Of a stretch of DNA of 64,000 nucleotides, positions 10,805-20,350 are shown piece by piece. Position 1 is the stretch's first letter, and every line of letters starts with the position of its first letter. Location: NCBI RefSeq assembly GCF_014898815.1, contig NW_026515539.1, positions 1,364,001 through 1,428,000 of the forward strand, given 5' to 3'. The DNA comes from Panonychus citri. Lineage: Eukaryota > Arthropoda > Arachnida > Trombidiformes > Tetranychidae. Below the pieces are notes generated by a model that worked only from the letters and a program-made list of their open reading frames with translations, was not told the origin of the DNA and searched no databases. The position numbers and the translations under genes were made by a program.

Positions 10805-13800
10805 ATGAGGTTACTTAATCATCACACTTCTCGTCACCAAACCCAAACCCAAACCCAAAACCACAATTGTCACCAAGAAGATCATAATAATCATCTTGAT
10901 CCCTCTTCTAATCATCAAAAACATCAACATTTCAGAGAACCAATAACCATAGGAATGAACGAGGATAGCGGACGAAACTCATCTGACTACATTGTCCATC
11001 ATTTTAACTCTCAAAATGCTAAAAAAATAGCCACCATTTTAGTTATATCTCTTATACTTTACCATTCAGTTTTACATATTGGTTATGGTAATTACTCATC
11101 CAAATGATTAATCAACTTGATTAGTTTATCCTTGTAGACTAATACATTTACCATATTTCCCTTTCCCCTTATTTTTCATCTTATTTGTACCATCAAGGAA
11201 TCAACTCTTGCAAGTGGCTACTTAGTGATGGACGACTTCAAGGTTACAGAGAGTGGCAGCCCTATGGGTGTATGCTCCATACGTACAGTAAAATGTAAGT
11301 CAAGTTTAGATACAATTATTAGTAAAATTAATCACTAATCAATTAAATTTCATTGCTCTTTCTACAGGGACAGTAGAGTTTGTCTTCGATACATTGCTTA
11401 CTGGGGTGGACAGAATTATATTGTTTTTATTGGTGATTCTCGTATTCGACAGTTATATTATGCCTTCATTAACTTAATCAATCCCAATTTGGATACACCA
11501 ATTGTTGATAGTCCAGTTCACCACGATATGAAAGTGGAAGAAAAAGATTTACATTTAAAGGTTGAATTTTTATGGAGACCAGTGATTAATGAATCAATGT
11601 TCACCTCTTACCAAAATTGGCTTAACTCTGATATTTCAACTCGACCCGAGGTTGTTGTAACAGGAAGTGGAACCTGGACAATTAAGTCAAGTAATGCTAG
11701 TCTTAAAGCCTTGGAAAATTACAAGACCAATTTAACCCGATTGTTACCCTACATGGACCGAATGGGCTGTGAATTGTTTTGGGTCCTTCAAGATCCAGTT
11801 AATCCTGAGAAACTTGATCCAAGTCGTTCAATGATCTCCAATGAGCAAATAGATTTATACAATAAAGCAGCAATTAACGTTCTTAAATATACAACCTCAC
11901 CCAAGGTACACATTTGGTCATCTGCACGTCTAGTATCCCAAGGCTATTCGGACGACCAAAAAGATGGACTTCACATGGGACAAACAGCGCTCAATTATGC
12001 TGTTCAAATATTACTGAACATGTATTGTAACGATCAGATGAATCATAATGATGGAACCTGTTGCTCTGATCCTGAATCGATTACCAATATTCAAATATTA
12101 ACATTTTCATTTATTCTGGTCTGTAGTATACTTGCTGTTACCTCGGTGGTTCATCGATTTCTAACTTCTCACTCTCGTCGACGTTGGCAACCCTTAATTG
12201 ACCAAGAAGAGATTGAATTGATGGACAAGGGTCATGAAAACAATGGTAATGGTAACTCATTACCACCAGTCGCTTCTTCTTCCTCATCAACACCACCCAA
12301 AATTCATTCATCTTCAAATCGCTTAAAAGAGATGGAGAAATCATATCATGAACTTCTTACCTCTCTGGCCAAGTTCGGAATTTTAATGGCCTTTTTTTTC
12401 CTCTGTGATAGAACCAATTTTTTCATGAAAGAGAACAAGTATTATACGCACACCTCTTTCTTTTTACCAGTAGCCTACGTATTTGCTCTCGGCCTTTTTT
12501 TCACCGAAGAGTCAAGGTACACATATGTACTTCATCGAGATCAAACCGACGAGTGGAAAGGCTACATGCAACTTATCGTTCTGATCTACCATATGACCGG
12601 TGCGAGTCAAATTCTCTCAATATATTTTCTCATTCGCTCCATGGTGGCTGCTTATCTCTTTCTCAGTGGCTATGGACATTTCACTTATTTTTGGCATACA
12701 GGGGATTTCAGTTTCCAACGAGTTTGGAAGGTAGTTACTCTACAATCAACAGTCAATTAAGAATTGAAACTAATTTCATTTTGTATTTTCCACTTCATTT
12801 ACATAGGTTTTGTTTCGTTTAAACATCTTGGTGGTTTTCTTGTGCTTAATGATGAGTCGTCCATACCAATTTTATTATTTCGTGCCATTGATTACTTTTT
12901 GGTTTATAATTATTTATGCAACAATGAGTAGCTTCCCGCAAGTTACCAGCAGTTCAGCTGAAGGTTAATAACAGTTCTTATTGTGAACAGTGATCACCCA
13001 TTAACACACGATTCTTTTGAAATTAACATGAAACTTTTTTCTTACCTTAATTTTGGTTCTCTTATTTAGTCAATCCAATTCATCATCTTTACTTGATTCT
13101 CAAATTTGTGGCTTTACTGATCGTAATATCAGTACTTTATATGTCAGAGGTTTTCTTTGAAAAAATATTTCTCACTCGCCCATGGAAAGCATTATTCGTA
13201 ACCACCGATGATTCAATCAAGGAATGGGAATTTCGTTGGAAACTTGATAGATATGTAAGGATAATCTACCTGATAACCTGCAATTTAACAATTGAAAATC
13301 TTATTGTAAATGTTTCTTTCATCAACTAGGCTGTTCCGGCTGGGATGCTTTTTGGTTATTTCTATTATCTTCTTAAACACTTTCACATATTGGATGATAA
13401 AAATCATGGCAATCTATTTTCAAGAGGAATTAGTTTAATCGTAACTGCTTCATCATTACTTGGAATAATTGTAATTATAGCTAATCAATACAATTTATTT
13501 TAACCGCGAGATTAACTGTTTGGTTTCTATTTCTTCCTCAGGGTTATGCAAGTTTTGCTTTTCTATGTCACAATAAGGAAGAATGCAATGTTATCCATGC
13601 TTACATTTCCTTTATTCCGGTTGTATCTTACATTTCACTTCGGAATATTTCTGGTCTTTTAAGGTCTCGATATAGTATATTTTTTGCCTGGTTTGGTCGC
13701 ATATCTTTAGAGGTTAGATTGATATTAAAATTTCAAACAATTTAGATTACAAATCAACTAATTATTCAATCTTCCTTTTTACCCCTTAGCTTTTCATCTG

Positions 13801-14041
13801 TCAATATCATATATGGTTAGCAGCGGATACACATGGAGTTCTGGTTCTGATTCCAAGTTTTCCCGTACTTAATGTCATCGTCACATCATTTATTTACGTG
13901 TGCATTTCCCATGAAATTAACCTTTTAACACGAACTCTGGTCAAATATGCAATTTCTCCCGATTGGAGGTACATGACGATGAATTTGCTCATTTTCCTTC
14001 TCATATTAATACCTCTTGGAATTAGAGATGGAATGTTTTAA
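10805..14041 (+). CDS. CASD1: CASD1-like sialate O-acetyltransferase (CAS1 domain)
   Basis: Eight exons: 10805-11087, 11198-11294, 11368-12730, 12807-12963, 13070-13254, 13330-13470, 13542-13712 and 13790-14041. All have GT-AG introns, the frame is continuous, and the product is 882 residues. An N-terminal His/Gln-rich tail precedes a signal-anchor helix (about 73-94). The lumenal esterase/transferase-like domain has CKWLLSDGRLQG, the GDSR nucleophile motif (Ser about 151 in VFIGDSRIRQ) and the D-x-x-H pair in DGLHMG (Asp about 326, His about 329). A multi-helix acyltransferase-like C-terminal half follows, with RPYQFYYFVPLIT and LFICQYHIWLAADTHG, hallmark CASD1 strings. The family transfers acetyl from acetyl-CoA to sialic acid in the Golgi. 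Human CASD1 has 797 residues; the extra length here is mostly the N-terminal tail and a Ser-rich insert near 420-450. Pieces of this gene recur, sense and antisense, at 14.8-18.7 kb. Confidence 0.95.
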
Positions 14042-14405
14042 TCAACCCATTCACTATTACATCGAAAGTTTCAAAATTGTCAATCAATTCTCCTTTCAAC
14101 ATAATTGCCATAAACATTCCTCTTCGTTATTATGATTGTTAAAATCATCATCATTCACCGTCGTTCACAAACCACAACAAAATCAACGTAAAAACTTCAC
14201 ATGTCAACAATTTGATAATCTAGTCAAAATGTTATACTAACCACCTACTGATATGTTATTACAATTAACAAAAAATTACTAAGACAGATTATTTTTTATT
14301 ATATATACAATTTACTGTAATGACATAACTCACACACACCAAAGTAATATTGTCACAAAAAGTGTTTTATTTACTTTTTAATTATTTAACAATTGTTTCA
14401 TTTAA
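14042..14405. other. CASD1 3' flank
   Basis: AT-rich 3' untranslated or intergenic sequence. Its last 20-30 bp (ATTATTTAACAATTGTTTCA) match the end of the beta-galactosidase upstream segment copied at 16049-16206. A breakpoint with that origin therefore lies immediately before the transporter fragment at 14406. Confidence 0.55.
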
Positions 14406-14816
14406 TTGGATCGATTTACAATTACTGGTGTTTTAGCTGATGTTGAAGATTATTATCATCTTACTGATGCCGAAGGTGGTATATTACAAACTGTCTTTAT
14501 TGTTAGTTATATGATTATGGCTCCAATTTTTGGTTATCTGGGTGATCGATATTCAAGAAAATATCTAATGGCCGCTGGGATCCTTTTTTGGTCCATGACC
14601 ACTTACCTTGGGTCAATTATTCCTGCCAATGCTTGGGGCTGGTTCCTTTTCATGAGAGCTATGGTTGGAACTGGAGAGGCTTCTTATTCAACTATTGCAC
14701 CAACAATAATTGGTGATTATTTTATTGGCACCATGAGAACTCAGATGCTCGGTGCTTTCTTTTTTGCTATTCCCGTTGGATCTAGTTTAGGTTATATTTG
14801 TGCTGATTTACTTAAG
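14406..14816 (+). pseudogene. Spinster-like MFS transporter fragment 1 (N-terminal part)
   Basis: Encodes the start of a Spns/spinster-type major facilitator: DRFTITGVL, LTDAEGGILQTVFIVSYM, the MFS loop motif GYLGDRYSRK, then GEASYSTIAPTIIGDYF and GYICADLL. There is no Met in the right place; an in-frame stop lies directly before the first residue (TAA TTG GAT). At 14817 the frame runs into antisense CASD1 sequence. Spinster proteins are 12-helix lysosomal or plasma-membrane transporters of about 500 residues; only about the first 135 core residues are here. The open frame continues through the antisense segment to 14858 as a chimera. Confidence 0.88.
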
Positions 14817-15700
14817 TACCCAAAACAATTCACAGCCCATTCGGTCCATGTAGGGTAACAATCGAGTTCAAACATTGATGGTGTTTAATTTAACGAGGAA
14901 ATTGGAATTGGAAGAAAATCCAATCAAGAAGCCGAAGATACCAGCGACTGAAGTTATGGCTCCGAAAATAAGAGATATCCTGTGAAAAGAAAACAAGAAA
15001 TCGGAGAAAAGCATTGAATTAATTAAGTTTTCTAAAAATAGAATAAAAATAATGAGTCAATTCAGAATAAGGTCAAAGTTTGATTTGTTGTTTGATGAAG
15101 GAAATTGAAAGTACCCGTCATGGTCTTTTCCATCGCGAAGTTTGTAAACATTTTCCATGAAATGAGGAGCCCACCATGAGTGATCCTGTGAAACAAACGC
15201 AAGTAAATCCAATCGTCGACCAAATGTAAGAGAACTTTAGTTAAATAAATTAAATCTTCTTTAACATTTGATTTTCCATCAGCTCAACACCATCATTGTT
15301 CTTCAAGGAAAAGCATCAATAAAACAACAGATAAGACACCTAAGAGTGGAGTCAATCGAAGTGCATATTTCAATCTCGAATGATCTTGAAAGTAAATCAG
15401 CACAAATATAACCAAAACCAGATCCAACGGAATAGCAAAAAGGCACCAGCATCTGAGTTCTCATGGTGCCAATAAAATAATCACCAATTATTGTTGGTGC
15501 AATATGGATCCTTAGTTCCAACCATAGCTCTATGAAAGGAACCATAGCATTAATAATTGACCATAAGTGGTCATGGACCAAAAGGATCAGCAGCCATTAG
15601 ATATTTTCTTGAATATCGATCACCCAGATAACCAAAAATTGGAGCCATAATCATATAACTAACAATAAAGACAGTTTGTAATATACCACCTTCGGCATCA
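14817..15700 (-). pseudogene. Antisense CASD1 scrap plus decayed spinster-like fragment 2
   Basis: On the minus strand, about 15700 down to 14861 runs from LTDAEGG and GYLGDRYSRK to the SVAGIFGFLIG region of the transporter, with several small deletions (for example near 15170, 15200 and 15288, where about 18 bp are missing) and scrambled sequence around 15490-15600. The frame is destroyed. The first 44 bp (14817-14860) are antisense CASD1 exon 3 (parent about 11744-11790). The same CASD1::spinster junction recurs at 18693-18745, so the junction existed before it was copied. Confidence 0.85.
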
Positions 15701-15749
15701 GTAAGAGAGATGCAATGAGAGATAAAGTTAACTCAGAGATATGATGTTA

Positions 15750-15868
15750 AGTTTGTCCACTAATTCAAGTGAAGTTCTTAAAATGGTCAATTGATTAGAT
15801 ATCAAAAGTTATCTTTACTTGCTTAGCATTGACTGTGTGGATGATTTAAAAAGTGGTTGAAAACACAA
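15750..15868. repeat. Non-coding segment, inverted relative to 18380-18495
   Basis: Sequence reading TTGTCCACTAAT...GGTCAATTGATTAGATATCA...ATTGACTGTGTGGATGATTT recurs as its reverse complement around 18380-18495 with a few substitutions. It links two different parts of the mosaic and has no recognisable coding content. Confidence 0.75.
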
Positions 15869-15875
15869 AGTCTTT

Positions 15876-15993
15876 GGCTGTAAATGAAATTAGTCTCCAT
15901 TCTTGATTGGCAATTGTTTTTAGAGTAACTACCTTCCAAACTCGTTGGAAGCGGAAATCCCCTGTATGCCAAAAATAAGTGAAATGTCCATAG
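15876..15993 (-). pseudogene. CASD1 fragment (end of exon 3 plus intron 3), antisense
   Basis: Reverse complement of CASD1 about 12671-12800. It includes the YGHFTYFWHTGDF codons, the exon 3 donor (GTAGTTACTC) and diverged intron sequence. Retention of intron DNA shows that this piece was copied from genomic DNA, not from mRNA. A purine-rich run (about 15994-16040) follows. Confidence 0.85.
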
Positions 15994-16048
15994 CCGAAGA
16001 AGAAGAAGAGAGAAGAAGAGAAAGAGATAAAGATAGAATAAATCGATA

Positions 16049-16206
16049 GACTAATTGTTTGTTTTTGGCATTCGCTTTCAACCATTCGATTGAGAACAAT
16101 TGTCTCATAGCCTCATCGAAAATCAAACATTGATAATCTTAAAACATTTCCAATTACTTTAAATAAAAATCGCCAATCAAATTGTTAACATTATTTAACA
16201 ATTGTT
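16049..16206. repeat. Copied upstream flank of the beta-galactosidase gene
   Basis: About 158 bp aligns with 63191-63349, the region just 5' of the minus-strand beta-galactosidase start at 63102, in the same orientation. Shared anchors include GACTAATTGTTT, CAATTGTCTCATA, ATTGATAATCTTAAAACATT and AACATTATTTAACAATTG. It lies directly before a spinster N-terminal fragment. The distance between source and copy is about 47 kb. Confidence 0.85.
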
Positions 16207-16640
16207 TCATTTCATTGGATCGATTTACAGTTGCGGTGTTTTAAGTGATATTGAAGATTATTATCATCTTACTGATGCCGAAGGTGGTATATTACAAACT
16301 GTCTTTATTGTTAGTTATATGATTATGGCTCCAATTTTTGGTTATCTGGGTGATCGATATTCAAGAAAATATCTACTTCGCGATGGAAAAGACCATGACG
16401 GGTACTTTCAATTTCCTTCATCAAACAACAAATCAAACTTTGACCTTCCCTCATTATTTTTATTCTATTTTTAGAAAGCTTAATTAATTCAATGCTTTTC
16501 TCCAATTTCTTGTTTCCTTTTCACAGGATATCTCTTATTTTCGGAGCCATAACTTCAGTCGCTGGTATCTTCGGCTTCTTGATTGGATTTTCTTCCAATT
16601 CCAATTTCCTCGTTAAATTAAACACCATCAATGTTTTAAC
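16207..16640 (+). pseudogene. Spinster-like fragment 3 with internal deletion
   Basis: Plus-strand transporter sequence: a start region with a one-base deletion relative to fragment 1, LTDAEGGILQ through GYLGDRYSRKYL, then a jump to RDGKDHDGYFQFPSS and on to SVAGIFGFLIG. About 215 core residues are missing between KYL and RDGK (compare 19360-19885). A short intron-like insert with a stop follows the SLFL codons. It ends at CACCATCAATGTTTT, the same parental end used by fragments 2 and 4. Confidence 0.85.
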
Positions 16641-16813
16641 CTCGCAATTAGATAATATTACAATTATATCTAATATTCGGAGGCTGTTAGGTGTTTGCTG
16701 AGATTTACCTTTGATAATCAGCCAATTGTGGCCAATTAGTTAATCCAAAGAGACACTTTTTTATTACTATTACTTGAAAATCGTAATAAAATGAAAAATA
16801 ATAAGTGACTATG

Positions 16814-17054
16814 GACATTTATTCTGGTCTGTAGTATACTTGCTGTTAACTCGGTGGTTCATCGATTTCTAACTTCTCACTCTCGTCGACGTTGGCAACC
16901 CTTAATTGACCAAGAAGAGATTGAATTGATGGACAAGGGTCATGAAAACAATGGTAATGGTAACTCATTACCACCAGTCGCTTCTTCTTCCTCATCAACA
17001 CAACCCAAAATTCATTCATCTTCAAATCGCTTAAAAGAGATGGAGAAATCTATC
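16814..17054 (+). pseudogene. CASD1 exon 3 fragment, sense
   Basis: Matches CASD1 about 12108-12347 with very few substitutions: FILVCSILAV, SHSRRRWQPLIDQEEIE and the Ser-rich HSSSNRLKEMEKS stretch. The open frame then runs into 12 codons derived from antisense beta-galactosidase and stops at 17094. Confidence 0.92.
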
Positions 17055-17060
17055 ATGAAA

Positions 17061-17105
17061 AGCGAAAGATGTACCTCCATGGAACATGTACCTTGACAAT
17101 TAAAT
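17061..17105 (-). pseudogene. Beta-galactosidase exon 5/intron 4 scrap
   Basis: About 45 bp match 61627-61672, the acceptor edge of beta-galactosidase exon 5 (YMFHGGTS codons on the minus strand) and adjoining intron. Orientation relative to the plus strand is the same as in the parent. Further AT-rich sequence to about 17130 may be degraded intron. Confidence 0.8.
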
Positions 17106-17196
17106 TAAATTCAACAAATTGTCATAATTAATCAGCTCTAGCAATCAATCCTTAAGAAATTATTTTTCATTATCGCTTATAAACTAAAGACTAGAA

Positions 17197-17345
17197 AAAA
17201 ATTCTAATGAGATGAAAGCGATGGCTCAGCTTATATCCACTCTCGGAGTTTCTTGTGTTCGCTATTAATAGAAACTATTTAAGTTCCATGTAAGGTTACG
17301 AAAGAATAAAAAGAAAAGAAGATGAAAGAAGATGAAAGAAGAGAG
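17197..17345 (+). repeat. Direct repeat, left copy (partner 20205-20350)
   Basis: About 145 bp beginning AAATTCTAATGAGATGAAA and containing TTTCTTGTGTTCGCTATTAA and TTCCATGTAAGGTTACGAAA recurs in the same orientation at 20205-20350 with a handful of substitutions. The two copies bracket the 2.9-kb part of the mosaic that holds the orphan exon and fragments 4 and 5 of the transporter. Confidence 0.9.
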
Positions 17346-17667
17346 AGAGAGAGATGATTCAGTCTGAGTTCTCCTCAACATCACCAAGACTCAATTTAAG
17401 AATAAATCTTAATTTTCATTAAGAGAAACCAATCGAAAATTAAACAATACAAGTTAATTCATCATCTTTTCCAGTACATTTTCGTTTATCATCATGTAAT
17501 TAACTGTTAATTGCTTTATTTTATTTTCTATAAACTTTTAACAATTAGTGATAAAAAGTTTAATTGTGATTTCTGGTCCATTTGTTTGTGTGTTTGTGGG
17601 CTGATTTTCATTCAATTGGATTTGCCGTGTTCATCATTAGCGATCATATTAATTAATCACAATTAGT

Positions 17668-17738
17668 ATGTTTTCGTCAAGAGGAAATGTTACTAATTTT
17701 TCCCAACAATCAGCATCATCATCATCTCGTACATATGC
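17668..17738 (+). CDS. Orphan first coding exon (candidate)
   Basis: An ATG at 17668 opens 71 bp ending in a good donor (ATGC|GTAAGT), coding MFSSRGNVTNFSQ and a Ser-run up to RTYA. Composition is less AT-rich than its surroundings. No matching downstream exon follows on the plus strand; instead antisense CASD1 begins at about 17925. It may be the original first exon of the transporter or of another gene displaced by the rearrangement. That link is inference. Confidence 0.4.
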
Positions 17739-17924
17739 GTAAGTTAATTGTAATCTACTGACTGAACTGTTGATTTTTGCAATGATTGTATTTCTTATTA
17801 ATAGCTGATTAAGTTTCACGTTTGGAACAGTTTTTAGTTTTCCAATTAATTAGAAATTGAAACTTATAACAACAATAGGTAACAATCGGGTTAAATTGGT
17901 CTTGTAATTTGTGTAATTGGTCTT

Positions 17925-18358
17925 TTAAGCGATTTGAAGATGAATGAATTTTGGGTGGTGTTGATGAGGAAGAAGAAGCGACTGGTGGTAATGAGTTACC
18001 ATTACCATTGTTTTCATGACCCTTGTCCATCAATTCAATCTCTTCTTGGTCAATTAAGGGTTGCCAACGTCGACGAGAGTGAGAAGTTAGAAATCGATGA
18101 ACCACCGAGGTAACAGCAAGTATACTACAGACCAGAATAAATGAAAATGTTAATATTTGAATATTGGTAATCGATTCAGGATCAGAGCAACAGGTTCCAT
18201 CATTATGATTCATCTGATCGTTACAATACATGTTCAGTAATATTTGAACAGCATAATTGAGCGCTGTTTGTCCCATGTGAAGTCCATCTTTTTGATCGTC
18301 CGAATAGCCTTGGTATACTAGACGTGCAGATGACCAAATGTGTACCTTGGGTGAGGTT
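17925..18358 (-). pseudogene. CASD1 exon 3 fragment, antisense
   Basis: Reverse complement of CASD1 about 11895-12330, nearly identical to the parent, from KVHIWSSARL through the DGLHMG active-site motif to HSSSNRLK. The open frame on the minus strand (18276-17809) runs past the breakpoint into unrelated sequence and ends. Only a slice of the catalytic domain is present, so activity is not expected. Confidence 0.93.
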
Positions 18359-18597
18359 GTACAGTCAAAGACTTTGTGTTTTCAGCCACTTTTTAAATCA
18401 TTCACACAGTCAATGATTAAGCAAATAAGGATAACTTTTGATATCTAATCAATTGACCATTTCAAGACTACATCACTTTGATTAGTGGACAAGCTTATCA
18501 TCATATCTATGGGTTAGCTTTATCTCTCATTGATTATATTCAACAACGTAAATGATTGCAAAAGTGGTTGTAAACTCAGAGTATTTGGTTGTATATC
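18359..18597. repeat. Insert containing an inverted copy of 15750-15868
   Basis: This stretch separates two antisense CASD1 fragments that are adjacent in the parent gene. About 18380-18495 is the reverse complement of 15750-15868. No coding content recognised. Confidence 0.7.
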
Positions 18598-18735
18598 TAA
18601 GAACGTTAATTGCTGCTTTACTGTATAAATCTATTTGCTCATTGGAGATCATTGAACGATCAAGTTTCTCAGGATTAACTGGATCTTGAAGGACCCAAAA
18701 CAATTCACAGCCCATTCGGTCCATGTAGGGTAACA
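18598..18735 (-). pseudogene. CASD1 exon 3 fragment (GCELFWVLQD region), antisense
   Basis: Reverse complement of CASD1 about 11741-11884: LLPYMDRMGCELFWVLQDP through AAINVL. A six-base in-frame deletion turns LDPSRSM into LDRSM. At its upper end it joins the antisense spinster fragment through the same junction as 14856-14870. Confidence 0.9.
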
Positions 18736-19265
18736 ATCGAGTTCAAACATTGATGGTGTTTAATTTAACGAGGAAATTGGAATTGGAAGAAAATCCAATC
18801 AAGAAGCCGAAGATACCAGCGACTGAAGTTATGGATCCGAAAATAAGAGATATCCTGTGAAAAGGAAACAAGAAATCGGCGAAAAGCATTGAATTAACTA
18901 AGCTTTCTAAAAATAATGAGGGAAGGTCAAAGTTTGATTTGTTGCTCGATGAAGGAAATTGAAAGTACCCGTTATGGTCTTTTCCATCGAGAAGTTTGTA
19001 AGCATTTTCCATGAAATGAGGAGCCCACCATGAGAGTGATCCTGTGGTGAAACAAACGCAAGTAAATCCAATCGTCGACCAAATGTAAGAGGGAACTTTA
19101 GTTAAATAAATTAAATCTTCTTTAACATTTGATTTTTCCATCAGCTCAACACCATCAGCCTCGCCTCTTGGCGGTTCTTCAAGGAAAAGCATCAATAAAA
19201 CAACAGATAAGACACCTAAGAGAGAAGTCGATCGAAGTGCATATTTCCAATCTCCGAATGATCTT
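18736..19265 (-). pseudogene. Spinster-like fragment 4 (C-terminal part), antisense
   Basis: On the minus strand, 19265 down to 18736 encodes SRSFGDWKYALR, LEEPPRGEADG, FTCVCFTTGSLSWWAPHFME and SVAGIFGFLIG, an open frame of 150 codons (19195-18743). It is the reverse complement of 19605-20085 with few differences and so forms one arm of a foldback whose other arm lies in fragment 5. The first five transmembrane segments are absent. Confidence 0.92.
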
Positions 19266-20129
19266 GGTATATTACAAACTGTCTTTATTGTTAGTTATAT
19301 GATTATGGCTCCAATTTTTGGTTATCTGGGTGATCGATATTCAAGAAAATATCTAATGGCCGCTGGGATCCTTTTTTGGTCCATGACCACTTACCTTGGG
19401 TCAATTATTCCTGCCAATGCTTGGGGCTGGTTCCTTTTCATGAGAGCTATGGTTGGAACTGGAGAGGCTTCTTATTCAACTATTGCACCAACAATAATTG
19501 GTGATTATTTTATTGGCACCATGAGAACTCAGATGCTCGGTGCTTTCTTTTTTGCTATTCCCGTTGGATCTGGTTTTGGTTATATTTGTGCTGATTTACT
19601 TTCAAGATCATTCGGAGATTGGAAATATGCACTTCGATCGACTCCTCTCTTAGGTGTCTTATCTGTTGTTTTATTGATGCTTTTCCTTGAAGAACCGCCA
19701 AGAGGCGAGGCTGATGGTGTTGAGCTGATGGAAAAATCAAATGTTAAAGAAGATTTAATTTATTTAACTAAAGTTCCCTCTTACATTTGGTCGACGATTG
19801 GATTTACTTGCGTTTGTTTCACCACAGGATCACTCTCATGGTGGGCTCCTCATTTCATGGAAAATGCTTACAAACTTCTCGATGGAAAAGACCATAACGG
19901 GTACTTTCAATTTCCTTCATCGAGCAACAAATCAAACTTTGACCTTCCCTCATTATTTTTAGAAAGCTTAGTTAATTCAATGCTTTTCGCCGATTTCTTG
20001 TTTCCTTTTCACAGGATATCTCTTATTTTCGGAGCCATAACTTCAGTCGCTGGTATCTTCGGCTTCTTGATTGGAGTTTCTTGTAATTCCAAGAAATACA
20101 GTCAAATCAATTTCTTCTCAACGAAATGA
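19266..20129 (+). pseudogene. Spinster-like fragment 5 (longest, 276 codons open)
   Basis: The longest piece of the transporter: from GILQTVFIVSY through GYLGDRYSRK, GEASYSTIAPTI, GYICADLL, LEEPPRGEADG and WWAPHFME to GIFGFLIG, then an unrelated tail (SCNSKK...FSTK) and a stop. It lacks the DRFTI N-terminus and the C-terminal helices, so it covers roughly half of a 12-helix Spns protein. The first Met in frame is at 19299. It could be translated, but is most simply a truncated copy. Confidence 0.88.
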
Positions 20130-20204
20130 GTCAATCGATTTAAGATTCAATCATAATGAAAAGTCCATATGAATTCATGGAAAAGAAGAATATGAGAAGA
20201 GTAG

Positions 20205-20350
20205 AAGAAAATTCTAATGAGATGAAAACGATGGCTCAACTTATACCCACTCTCAGAGTTTCTTGTGTTCGCTATTAATAGAAACTATTTGAGTTCCATG
20301 TAAGGTTACGAAAGAATAAAGAGAAAAGATGATGAAAGAAGAAGATGATT
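20205..20350 (+). repeat. Direct repeat, right copy (partner 17197-17345)
   Basis: Same-orientation counterpart of 17197-17345, ending in a purine-rich GATGAAAGAAG stretch. It marks the right edge of the mosaic; beyond it the sequence is ordinary intergenic DNA. Confidence 0.9.

Noticed and set aside
14406..20129. Transporter fragments as processed retrocopies
   Set aside because: Neighbouring CASD1 and beta-galactosidase pieces retain intron sequence and splice sites, orientation alternates, and no poly(A) tails or target duplications are seen.
19299..20129. A functional half-size spinster transporter
   Set aside because: It lacks the first helix and the C-terminal half, and ends in an unrelated tail after a breakpoint; truncated copy is simpler.
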